From: Arthrospira sp. PCC 9108
GTDB taxonomy: Bacteria > Cyanobacteriota > Cyanobacteriia > Cyanobacteriales > Microcoleaceae
Assembly: GCA_016745315.1 (NCBI GenBank)
Contig: CP066886.1
Coordinates: 6,138,501-6,202,500, forward strand
Length of the DNA: 64,000 nt
Direction: 5' to 3'
Positions 37,358 to 46,009 of this stretch are shown here, one piece after another. The position numbers were made by a program, and so were the translations under genes. The notes under the pieces are model-generated. The model had not been told where the DNA came from, did not search any database, and saw only the letters and a program-made list of their open reading frames with translations. Position 1 is the first letter of the stretch. Each line of letters starts with the position of its first letter.

Positions 37358-37825
37358 ATGAGTCTAAATGTTGGTGATCTCGCTCCAGATTTTACTCTCT
37401 CGGACCAGGACGGAAATTTGATTAGCCTCAGTCAATTTCGCCGTCAAACTGTGGTTCTGTATTTTTACCCCCGTGATCACACTCCTGGCTGTACTAAGGA
37501 AGCCTGCGGTTTTCGCGATGTCTATGCAGATTACCAAGGTAACAATATCATTGTTCTCGGAATTAGTACCGATGATCCTAAATCTCACACCAAGTTTATC
37601 AACAAATACCATCTGCCTTTTCCTCTGCTCTGTGACCCCGATGGTAAAGTTGCCACCCTCTATCATAGTTATGGCTTAAAAAAATTCATGGGTCGAGAGT
37701 TTATGGGCATTTATCGCCAAACTTTCATCATTAACCCAGATGGCTATATTCACAAAATTTATCCCAAGGTTAAGCCAGAAAGTCATGCTATCACTATTCT
37801 TCAAGATTTATCTGGGGAAGGTTAG
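37358..37825 (+). CDS. Peroxiredoxin of the BCP/PrxQ type
   Basis: 155 residues. The peroxidatic Cys is in PRDHTPGCTKEACGFRD; the second Cys five residues later is the resolving Cys of the atypical PrxQ group. The protein starts VGDLAPDFTLSDQDG. It reduces peroxides using thioredoxin, in the cytosol or at thylakoids. It is followed after 5 bp by the Nudix gene, so the two likely form an operon. Confidence 0.92.
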   Translation: MSLNVGDLAPDFTLSDQDGNLISLSQFRRQTVVLYFYPRDHTPGCTKEACGFRDVYADYQGNNIIVLGISTDDPKSHTKFINKYHLPFPLLCDPDGKVATLYHSYGLKKFMGREFMGIYRQTFIINPDGYIHKIYPKVKPESHAITILQDLSGEG

Positions 37826-37830
37826 AAAAT

Positions 37831-38298
37831 ATGTTAGAATTAGCTAAGGGCTGGATGCGTTTTTTTTATACCGTTTTGGGCGTTATTTTTCGCCATCCTG
37901 TTACCGGAGTTAGCATCGTTCCTCTATTACCAGATGGCAAAATTATCTTGGTTCGTCGCCAGGATAATGGTAAATGGGCTTTACCTGGAGGTATGATAGA
38001 TTGGGGTGAAGATATCCTCACCACTGTTAAGCGAGAACTGGCTGAGGAAACAGGTTTAGAACTGGTTAAACTGGGGCGTTTGGTAGGAGTTTATTCGGGC
38101 GCTCATCGTGACCCTAGACTCCATTCTATTTGTATTCTTGTATCCGCTGAAGTTACCGGAGATATCCACATTCAAGATACCTGGGAAATTGCGGATGTTT
38201 GTAGCTTTGAACTGAGCAAAATACCAATGGATAACCTTAGTCATGATTATCAACAACAAATCCAAGACTACTTGGAAGGTCGGACGGCGATCGCCTAA
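37831..38298 (+). CDS. Nudix hydrolase
   Basis: 155 residues. The Nudix box is complete: GGMIDWGEDILTTVKRELAEETGLEL (G-x5-E-x7-REL-x-EE-x-G, residues about 50-75). A short N-terminal hydrophobic stretch precedes the domain. The family cleaves nucleoside-diphosphate-linked compounds; the substrate is not predictable. Its linkage to the peroxiredoxin suggests a sanitising role against oxidised nucleotides (inference). Confidence 0.88.
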   Translation: MLELAKGWMRFFYTVLGVIFRHPVTGVSIVPLLPDGKIILVRRQDNGKWALPGGMIDWGEDILTTVKRELAEETGLELVKLGRLVGVYSGAHRDPRLHSICILVSAEVTGDIHIQDTWEIADVCSFELSKIPMDNLSHDYQQQIQDYLEGRTAIA

Positions 38299-38624
38299 TT
38301 CCCAGACCATGAAAAATGTTAATTTACAGCCATATATCTACCCAAAAAATAGGCGGATATTATTATCCTAAAACCTGCTATAATTGGGATGCAAATAACC
38401 CTATAGCCTCACAAGTTAGGGATTTAAGCCTCTGGGATACCTGCCAATTATGCCAATTATATGCCAGGTAAAAGCTATAAACCGTATTTTTTTAGGTCTA
38501 ATGCTGATAATATATACTATAATGACATCATCTCGCTTCTGGTTATTCCCATCTATGATCTGCGATCCCGGGATATGACTAACCATCGCGAGAATAGTCA
38601 ACTCATCATACTGCATCTCATTAT
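38299..38624. other. Intergenic region between Nudix and alpha/beta hydrolase genes
   Basis: 326 bp. A tandem 9-bp repeat, TGCCAATTA twice, is at 38442-38459. A + strand frame at 38461-38745 overlaps the hydrolase start out of frame and looks non-coding. No RNA gene was seen. Confidence 0.35.
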
Positions 38625-39530
38625 ATGGCTATGTTTGAACCTTCTTTTCCCTATGCTGAGTCCCAGGAAACACCATCATTATCCCAACCATTGCGCCATT
38701 CCCGCGTCAGACTTTCCCAGGGACAAATATTCTGGCGTGAAGTAGGCGCAGGTCCTGATGTCGTGTATCTACATGGTTCATGGCAAGATAGTAGTCAGTG
38801 GCTACCCATTATCGAAGAACTAGCTTCAGACTATCATTGTTATACTCCCGATCGCCTGGGTTCTGGTGAGTCAGAATCCCCCAAGATTCACTATTCTATC
38901 ACCATGGCGGTGGAAAACTTAGCCGAATATATCGAATCCCTAAAATTAGATCAGGTTTACTTAGTCGGACATTCCCTAGGGGGATGGATAGCAGCAAGTT
39001 ACGCAATTCGCTATCAGCATAAAGTCAAAGGTCTAGTCTTAATTTCCCCAGAGGGGGTAGCAGTCAATGGAATCGAAAAACAATGGCAGTGGATGCGGTG
39101 GCTATGTGGAAATCCCCCCCTTTTAGCAACTTGGCTGAAATTGATACATCCATTTACCCGTTTATTTGGAAAAGGAGATGCGATCGCCGATTGGTTAAAA
39201 CAGCGAGAAACGATGATGCGATCGCCGATTTCCTGTCAGTTTTTGTTTCGTCGCCGTCCGGCTGAAATCCAAGGGGAATTACTTAATGAACAGCTAAATT
39301 CATTAACCATACCCGTATTAATTTTACAAGGAAATCGTGAACAACCGACAACTCAAGCCATGGGGGAAACCTTGAACTCCATGCTACCTAATTCTCGCTT
39401 AAATTCTCTCATTGCTGGCGGCGAAAACCTCCCCGAAGAGTTTCCCGCCGTCGTCAGTGAATATATCCGTCAGTTTCTCCAACGTCACCCGATTTCAACT
39501 CGGAACATTTCTATCTCTGACCATAGCTGA
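38625..39530 (+). CDS. Alpha/beta hydrolase
   Basis: 301 residues. The nucleophile elbow GHSLGG is near residue 114, the oxyanion region is VVYLHGSWQDSSQW, and the fold markers DRLGSGESE and LTIPVLILQGNREQP are in order. It probably starts at 38625 or at the second Met two codons later. The 3' end overlaps the convergent coaX gene by 36 bp. Substrate unknown: the family spans esterases, haloperoxidase-like and C-C hydrolases. Confidence 0.85.
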   Translation: MAMFEPSFPYAESQETPSLSQPLRHSRVRLSQGQIFWREVGAGPDVVYLHGSWQDSSQWLPIIEELASDYHCYTPDRLGSGESESPKIHYSITMAVENLAEYIESLKLDQVYLVGHSLGGWIAASYAIRYQHKVKGLVLISPEGVAVNGIEKQWQWMRWLCGNPPLLATWLKLIHPFTRLFGKGDAIADWLKQRETMMRSPISCQFLFRRRPAEIQGELLNEQLNSLTIPVLILQGNREQPTTQAMGETLNSMLPNSRLNSLIAGGENLPEEFPAVVSEYIRQFLQRHPISTRNISISDHS

Positions 39531-40259
39531 CATTCCCCAAAAAATAGCTTCTGGGGTATCTAAAATCAAACCAGCTATCTCCGGGTATTGACTGTTAAGG
39601 TAGGTCATCAGAGGAATGCGATCGCCTCCTGTAATGCTAATTTTACTGTGGGGTAACTCCTGACACCAAGCAGCTATAAACTCCCGCAGACCAGCTATAA
39701 TGCTGTAGATAATACCACTGGCGATCGCTTCTGATGTATTCAAACTCCACCGTTGAGGTAAACTCTCAGGAAAAGCCACTTGTGGGAGGGTAGCTGTACG
39801 ATTAGCCACACAAGAAAACTGTAGTCCTAAACCAGGTAATATTGCGCCGCCTATTAATTGGCGGTTTTGATTGACTCCAGTTAAAGTTAATGCTGTCCCT
39901 GCATCAATAACCAACATCGGAAAACCCAACTGATTCCCCGCGCCTAAAACAGCTAAACCCCTATCTATTCCCAAAGTTGGATATAATCCCCCTAACGGTA
40001 ACTGTTCTAGGGTGATAATTTCGGCTTTGGGGTAGTTTTGCCATAATTGCATTTGTTCCGGTACTACAGAGGCTATAAATAGCGGTACAGGCGATATTTG
40101 ATTAAGCCAAGACCATCCCATTTCTAACGGAGATTGATTAAGGTGTTGAGTTTCCCAGGTTTCCACTAAAGTTTCCCCCTGGAATTTACCCCAGTGTAGT
40201 CGGGAATTACCAATCATTAATCCTAGCCAATTTCGGGGATGCGATCGCAATTTCATCAT
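39495..40259 (-). CDS. coaX: Type III pantothenate kinase
   Basis: 254 residues. Phosphorylates pantothenate, the first step of coenzyme A synthesis. CoaX motifs are visible: LMIGNSRLHWGKF at the N-terminus (phosphate loop region), GIDRGLAVLGAG, and VIDAGTALTLTGV with the catalytic Asp, then GGAILPGLGLQ. It overlaps the hydrolase gene tail-to-tail. Confidence 0.9.
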   Translation of the reverse strand: MMKLRSHPRNWLGLMIGNSRLHWGKFQGETLVETWETQHLNQSPLEMGWSWLNQISPVPLFIASVVPEQMQLWQNYPKAEIITLEQLPLGGLYPTLGIDRGLAVLGAGNQLGFPMLVIDAGTALTLTGVNQNRQLIGGAILPGLGLQFSCVANRTATLPQVAFPESLPQRWSLNTSEAIASGIIYSIIAGLREFIAAWCQELPHSKISITGGDRIPLMTYLNSQYPEIAGLILDTPEAIFWGMSAMVRDRNVPS

Positions 40260-40435
40260 CGGATTACATACATAATATAGGATGAGATGATTATAATTAA
40301 TCAGGGGTCTTTCAATTCCGGGGTGCTATCTTGGGGACTCAAAAGCTAAATCATCATTAAGAATTGAGTCAATTGCCCCTAGGGGGTAGTAAAATCCATT
40401 CACAGTTAAGATTAACTCCCCCAACCCCTAAGCTG

Positions 40436-42454
40436 ATGAGTTACTGTCTGAACCCCCTGTGTTTAAATCCAGTAAATCCTCTGGGAAGCCAAGTCTGTTC
40501 CAACTGTGGCTCATCCTTGTTATTAAAACAGCGTTATAGAGGCTTAAAAAGTCTAGGTGGTGGTGGTATGAGTAGGACATTTTTAGGAGTTGATGAAGAC
40601 CGCCTACACACCCCCTGTATTATCAAACAATTTTCTCCACAACAGCATAATCTCCCGCAAATTCAGAAAGCCACGGAACTATTTTATCAAGAAGGTGTGC
40701 GACTACAGGAGTTAGGAAATCATCCACAAATTCCCCATTTATTCGCCTGTTTTGAGTCGGACAGTAGACTCTATTTAATTCAGGAGTATATAGAAGGAGA
40801 GAACCTCCTGGAGGAGTTAGAATTAGGGGAACCTTTAGATGAGGAAAAATTGCGGGAATTACTATTAGATTTACTCCCAGTCATCCAATTTATCCATGAC
40901 CATCAAGTGATTCATAGAGATATCAAACCCGAAAACATTATTAGGAGACATTTAGACGGTAAATTAGTATTAGTAGATTTTGGAGTAGCCAAACACGAGA
41001 TAGATATTTTACACCCCAAAACCGGAACCATGACCGGAACTATAGGATATGCTCCCTTAGAGCAAATTCGCGGCGGGAAAGCCTATGCAGCCAGTGATTT
41101 ATATAGTTTAGGAGTAACTTGTATTCACCTATTAACAGGAGAAAATCCCCAGAGTTTATTTGACCCATTTACGGGAGAATTTATTTGGGAATCGCACCTA
41201 GAGAAAAGTCATCGCCATATTAGTTCTGAACTCAAGCATATCATTAATCAAATGTTAGTGGATAAAGTCCAAGAACGCTATCAATCAGCTGCCGCCGTGT
41301 TAGCCGATATACAGCCACCTGTGAGTCTAAAACTCCCTACTTCCAGCCTGCAAATTATGGTAGCAGTTCACATAGCAACTCATCAATCAATTTGGGGAAT
41401 CCCGCCCCCTGTCCCCTGTGCTTTTCCGTCACTATTATTAACATCACTCGTAAATTTTAGCCGACATATAAACCCAGAGATATCCGGGAAAAAGTGGCAA
41501 TGTCAAGCAATCATGAAAGGTCACACAGCGCCAATAAATGCGATCGCCATAAGTCCGAATCGATATATATTAATTAGTGGTAGTGCTGACCAGAGTATCC
41601 GACTATGGAACCTGAATACAGGTCAATTAGTCCAGCGTTTTTGTGGTCATGTAGCCGCCGTAAATGCGATCGCTATTAGTCCCAATGGTCGTCGTTTAGT
41701 CAGTGGTAGTTTTGACCGCAACCTACTAGGTTGGAACCTCAACACCGGGACGATGACCGATAGATTTTTCAGCCATTCAGGTTCTCCCTACAGTCATCGT
41801 TGCGGACCAATTCACGCCGTCGCCTACAGTCCTGACGGTCACATAATTGCCAGTTGTAGCGGTAATGCTACCATCAAATTATGGAATCAACGCAACGGAG
41901 AACTTCTCTATCGTCTGCGTGAACATTCCGGGGAAGTTTTTTGTGTCACCTTTGCATTTTCCCCAGCCAATAATTCCCGTAATTATGACAGTTTATTTAA
42001 TCATCCCCAGTCCAGTATATTCGCCAGTGGTGGCGCGGACGGACAAATCAAAATCTGGCAATTTGGGAAACTCCACAGCCTGCAAACTTTGACCGGACAT
42101 TCAGGGGGAGTCCTCTCCTTAGCATTCAGTCCTAACCAGACAATTCTCGCCAGTAGTAGCGAAGATGGCACCATTAAACTCTGGGATTTTCACCAAGGAA
42201 TTTTACTCACCACACAGACTGTAGACTCCGCCGTAATATCTTCAATAGCAATTAGTCCTGACGGTAAATTTATGGCAGGTGGTAGCGATGATGGGAAAAT
42301 TAGACTCTGGAAAATTGACATTCAGGGAATTTCCCAGCAGCCACTCGGCGAGATTTCTGGATACAGTCCTATTACTTTTGGCATAGATAGCCATACCTTA
42401 ATTTGTCGGGGAGAAAACCATCAACTGTTAGTTTGGCGCTGTCGGGAAGATTAA
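40436..42454 (+). CDS. Ser/Thr protein kinase fused to WD40 repeats
   Basis: 672 residues from the ATG at 40436 (the ATG at 40364 is less likely). It starts with a zinc ribbon, CLNPLCLNPVNPLGSQVCSNCG, typical of cyanobacterial kinases of this type. The kinase domain follows: a Gly-rich loop LGGGGMSRTF, the Lys in PCIIKQF, the catalytic HRDIKPENII and the DFGVAK motif. From about residue 360, WD40 repeats (GHTAPINAIAIS...IRLWNL) probably make a seven-bladed propeller. No membrane helix is obvious. It is a paralogue of the broken gene at 58984. Confidence 0.9.
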   Translation: MSYCLNPLCLNPVNPLGSQVCSNCGSSLLLKQRYRGLKSLGGGGMSRTFLGVDEDRLHTPCIIKQFSPQQHNLPQIQKATELFYQEGVRLQELGNHPQIPHLFACFESDSRLYLIQEYIEGENLLEELELGEPLDEEKLRELLLDLLPVIQFIHDHQVIHRDIKPENIIRRHLDGKLVLVDFGVAKHEIDILHPKTGTMTGTIGYAPLEQIRGGKAYAASDLYSLGVTCIHLLTGENPQSLFDPFTGEFIWESHLEKSHRHISSELKHIINQMLVDKVQERYQSAAAVLADIQPPVSLKLPTSSLQIMVAVHIATHQSIWGIPPPVPCAFPSLLLTSLVNFSRHINPEISGKKWQCQAIMKGHTAPINAIAISPNRYILISGSADQSIRLWNLNTGQLVQRFCGHVAAVNAIAISPNGRRLVSGSFDRNLLGWNLNTGTMTDRFFSHSGSPYSHRCGPIHAVAYSPDGHIIASCSGNATIKLWNQRNGELLYRLREHSGEVFCVTFAFSPANNSRNYDSLFNHPQSSIFASGGADGQIKIWQFGKLHSLQTLTGHSGGVLSLAFSPNQTILASSSEDGTIKLWDFHQGILLTTQTVDSAVISSIAISPDGKFMAGGSDDGKIRLWKIDIQGISQQPLGEISGYSPITFGIDSHTLICRGENHQLLVWRCRED

Positions 42455-42553
42455 CTCTGGGGGGTAGTTCAAAACTCTAGCTGAGGATAGATGTCATCAC
42501 CTGAATCACGGGCTATAGTTAAAGTGTTATTTTCAATCAAATCATTTTTAATT

Positions 42554-42856
42554 ATGGCAACTAGCACCGAAGACAAAAAAGCCTACAAAGCTAAAGTTAA
42601 AGCACAAATAGATAAACTCGATGCTCAATTAGATGAACTGAAAGCGAAAGCCCAACAAGCCCAAGCAGATGCTACTATTCAGTATCACGAAAAAATTGAG
42701 GAACTACAAGCCAAGCGAGATGATGCCAACGAAAAGTTCAAAAAATTGCAAGAAGCTGGTGAGGAAGCCTGGGAAGACATCCGAACTGGTTTTGAAAAGG
42801 CTTGGAGTGATGTGGAAAATGCCTTTAAACAAGCCTCTGAGAAATTCAACAGCTAG
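42554..42856 (+). CDS. Small helical coiled-coil protein
   Basis: 100 residues from the ATG at 42554 (an in-frame ATG at 42491 adds 21 residues with no family character). It is almost entirely helical and highly charged (KAKVKAQIDKLDAQLDELKAKAQ), with Ala-rich heptads and an amphipathic end WSDVENAFKQASEKF. There is no signal or membrane helix. Similar short apolipoprotein-like helical proteins are common in cyanobacteria; the function is unknown. Confidence 0.75.
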   Translation: MATSTEDKKAYKAKVKAQIDKLDAQLDELKAKAQQAQADATIQYHEKIEELQAKRDDANEKFKKLQEAGEEAWEDIRTGFEKAWSDVENAFKQASEKFNS

Positions 42857-42874
42857 AGGTTAGTGATTAACTGA

Positions 42875-42936
42875 AGCTAGGGACAACACCATTAATCAGG
42901 TTAATCATATCCTGATCTAGTGTGTCCCTGTAGCTA
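42875..42936. terminator. Long imperfect hairpin between convergent genes
   Basis: AGCTAGGGACAACAC at the left pairs with GTGTGTCCCTGTAGCT at the right. An inner pair ATCAGG / CCTGAT lies at 42895-42900 and 42911-42916. The structure spans the gap between the coiled-coil gene (ends 42856) and the lipoprotein gene (ends 42938), so it can terminate both. Confidence 0.6.
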
Positions 42937-42937
42937 A

Positions 42938-43765
42938 TTAAAGTGGCTCAATGCGACAATGACCTTCTCCAACATGACCTAATTCCGTCACAGAAAATAC
43001 GAGGGTATTATATTCCTCCTCAGTCAAAAGCTGTTGAAGTTCTTGGCTGGTAACATTAACAGCATCCCCATCAGCGATATTAGCAAAAGGCTGGAAACCA
43101 ATAGCCTCATCATTGGGAGACTGGTCAATGGGACGGTCAGAGCGACCAAAAAAGTGGTCAAAGTGAAAAGTTGTTTCTAATTCAGCCACCCCATTAGTTT
43201 CTAAAAACCCTTTACGTTCATCTCCGACATACTCACCGCAAAAATGAGCTACGGGTTTATCTAAAGCGATCGCAAAATTGATAGTGCGACCATCTCTTTG
43301 GGCTGTACCATCCAAAACCAGCGTAGACCCTGCAAATTCTCCCTCTGTAGCCGTCACCATTTCCCAATAAAGAGCATTGTAATGTCCTGGGGGTGCTATA
43401 GCTGTGGTCACTATGGGAGTCTCTTCTGTTCCACCGACTAAATCTACAGTCATCGGTGAATTGAGAAGCTCAACAAACGTGATAGCATTCGGCTGAGACT
43501 CAGTATCTGGGTCAAAGGGTGATTGTGCTTGGTAGGCTCTGATATTATCGAAAGTCACATAAACATGATTAAAAGTAAGTTCCCAACCATCTTTACTAAC
43601 AAACCCTTCTCGCATTCTATCTTCTGCATCCGCAATTAGGGTTAAGGTTCCCCCTTCCTCACCATTGGTTACAATTTCATTAGCGGTCTCAGTTTCTGGC
43701 GCGCACCCAACTAACCCCATAGGTGCTAACAAAATTAAGCCAGTAAGCCAGAGTAATTGTTTCAT
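42938..43765 (-). CDS. Lipoprotein with DUF4382-like beta domain
   Basis: 275 residues from the ATG at 43765. A lipoprotein signal, MKQLLWLTGLILLAPMGLVGC, ends in the lipobox LVGC at Cys 21, so the protein should be lipid-anchored. The rest is acidic and beta-rich (GWELTFNHVYVTFDNIRAYQ, TTAIAPPGHYNALYWEM), similar in style to DUF4382 proteins. An unusual His/Phe cluster, TTFHFDHFFGR, and a second HFCGEY could bind metal. The ATG at 43798 would hide the signal sequence and is rejected. Confidence 0.7.
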   Translation of the reverse strand: MKQLLWLTGLILLAPMGLVGCAPETETANEIVTNGEEGGTLTLIADAEDRMREGFVSKDGWELTFNHVYVTFDNIRAYQAQSPFDPDTESQPNAITFVELLNSPMTVDLVGGTEETPIVTTAIAPPGHYNALYWEMVTATEGEFAGSTLVLDGTAQRDGRTINFAIALDKPVAHFCGEYVGDERKGFLETNGVAELETTFHFDHFFGRSDRPIDQSPNDEAIGFQPFANIADGDAVNVTSQELQQLLTEEEYNTLVFSVTELGHVGEGHCRIEPL

Positions 43766-44019
43766 TGATATTTGATTCAGATTATCCATTGACAGCATAT
43801 TGGGATTATCTTTTTTGATGCCAATATTTGCAATCCCCCAGAGGGGGAATAATTAGCCAATGTCAGCATTTAATTACACTTGAGGGTTTTTAAAAACTGG
43901 TTCAGCCAGTATAAACAGCGCCATTTTTGATGTTTTACCTCTGCTATCAACTGGCTTTTTCAGTATAATAACCGCGAAAATTTACCACTTTTTAAAAGCA
44001 GTAAATCTTCCGATATGAA

Positions 44020-45737
44020 CTAAATTGACTGGCGTTGCCAATTTTTAATATCCCAAGTATTAGCATCCCAGGGCGAGGGTTCAATACCAGTTAAAGTATT
44101 ACTAATTCCCGTAGTAGTCGCACGTTCAACAATAGGAATCACCGCCACATCTTCCCGTAGAAATTCATCCATTTGACGGAATAATCGGGCTCGTTTTTCC
44201 GGGTCGAGTTCCGTGGTTGCTTTTTGCCAAATTTCGTCATATTTAGGGTTACAATAACGCGCATAATTAGGTCGTTGCCAATTATTTTCTTTTTGGGAAA
44301 TTTCCCCACAAGTCCACCACTTCATGTGAGGACCTGGGTCAGGACTTTCATTTCCTGTAGTTAACATTTGTAGGTCTGCATAAAAATGATTAATCGTGTC
44401 GGTATTAGCGGGGTCGCCAGAAAAGAATATACCAGGATCAACACTTTTTAATTCCACCCTTATCCCCATAGCTTCTAAAGACTGTTTAACGATTTCTTGA
44501 GTTTTCTGGCGCACGGGATTAACTGATGTTTGAAACACCACGCGCATTTCCAATCCATCTCGGTCACGGATACCATTATTATTAGTATCTTTCCAACCAG
44601 CTTCATCTAACAAACTGTTAGCTTTTTCTAGGTCGAGGCTATAGTTAATTTGATTCGACCTATAAGCGGCTGGAATCACTATTAATTGTGCGGTAGGACG
44701 ACCTGTCTCGCCATAAAGTTGATTAGCGATCGTATCACGGTCTATAGCCAAATCAAAGGCTTGTCGGACTCGTTTATCACTGAAAAAAGGATGGGGAAAT
44801 TCAACACTAGAACGCTCTCCATCTTCCGTAGCTTGATTAGGGTCGGTAAAATTAAACATAATCCTTTCCACATAGGACCCAAAATTAGCCAAAATTTTGC
44901 CTTTCCCTCCCGCTGCTAACTGTTGGAGAATATGAGCTTCTACCTGTAAATTAAAAGCATAATCAAAATCTCCCGTTTGTAAAACAGCCCTAGCTGCTGA
45001 GGTAGCATCACCCCCCCTTTAATTTCTACTCTTTCAAAAAACGGTTTATCTGGCTCCCAATAATTGGGGTTCGCCTCGTAAATAGCGAGATCTCCCGGTT
45101 GAAAACTTACCAGTTTATAGGGTCCCGTGCCAACAGGTTGATTATTCGCCCTAGCCGACCGAATATTAGAGTTATTGTAACTAGCAAAAATATGTTCTGG
45201 CAGAATTAAGCCTCTTTGACCAGTAAAAGGAACCGACCAACCGGGAGTAATATTTTTAAAAGTAATTTTGATAGTGTAATCATCTAAGGCTTCCACAGTT
45301 TCAAGACCCGCGTAAACCTCAGCACTAGATGAACCTACATCAGGGTTAGTAATAAAGTTATAAGTGAAAACAACATCTTTGGCGGTGAAAGGTTCCCCGT
45401 CCGACCAAGTGACACCCGATCGCAATTTCCAAGTTACCGATTTTCCATCTGCTGCGACACCCCCATTTTCTCGACTGGGAATTTCCGCCGCCAGAATAGG
45501 AATCAGGCGATCGCTATCATCATAACTTGCTAAAGGCTCATAGACTAACCTAGCCGCATCAAAGTCTTTAAATCCTGTCGCTAAGTGGGGATTAAGGATG
45601 GTAGGAGACTGCCAATACAGAAGTTTAAGGTTTTTGTCATTTTGAGTAGTTGGCGCGTCCTGGGGGCTACAGGCGGCGAAGGTGATAGACAAGAAACACG
45701 AGAGAATCACGAGAGGTAGGAATAAACGCCGAATCAT
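44020..45737 (-). CDS. Oligopeptide-type ABC transporter substrate-binding lipoprotein (SBP family 5), frameshifted
   Basis: Read as two frames, 45737-44940 and 44892-44020. The first starts with a lipoprotein-like signal ending in FAAC and has the SBP_bac_5 opening (LLYWQSPTILNPHLATGFKD, WKLRSGVTWSDGEPFTAKDVVFTY). The second carries DKRVRQAFDLAIDRD and the C-terminal AVIPIVERAT. A C7 run at 45011-45017 (+ strand) separates them. One extra base gives EIKGGGDATSAARAVLQTGD and continues without a stop into the second frame, for about 572 residues. The start at 45737 rather than 45803 exposes the signal. No permease gene is adjacent. Confidence 0.87.
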
Positions 45738-46009
45738 ATTTTTATACTTATCAATGTCTGCCCTTAAATTTGTAGCAGACATTAGCACATTTGGCGAACC
45801 CATTTAATTAACAACCTGTGGGTTAACTGGTATCATCCCAAAAGCTCAAAATAGGATTGTCAGAATCTCCAGATTATGCTATAAGTCTATAGTCAGTCTC
45901 TCTAAGGGGTCTTTTAGAACCGCTCTTTTAGGGCGATCGGCGAGACAGGCGGAGGCTTGGCATTTTCTCCCTTTATCTAAATCTAAGCAATTTTACTAGG
46001 AACTAACCC

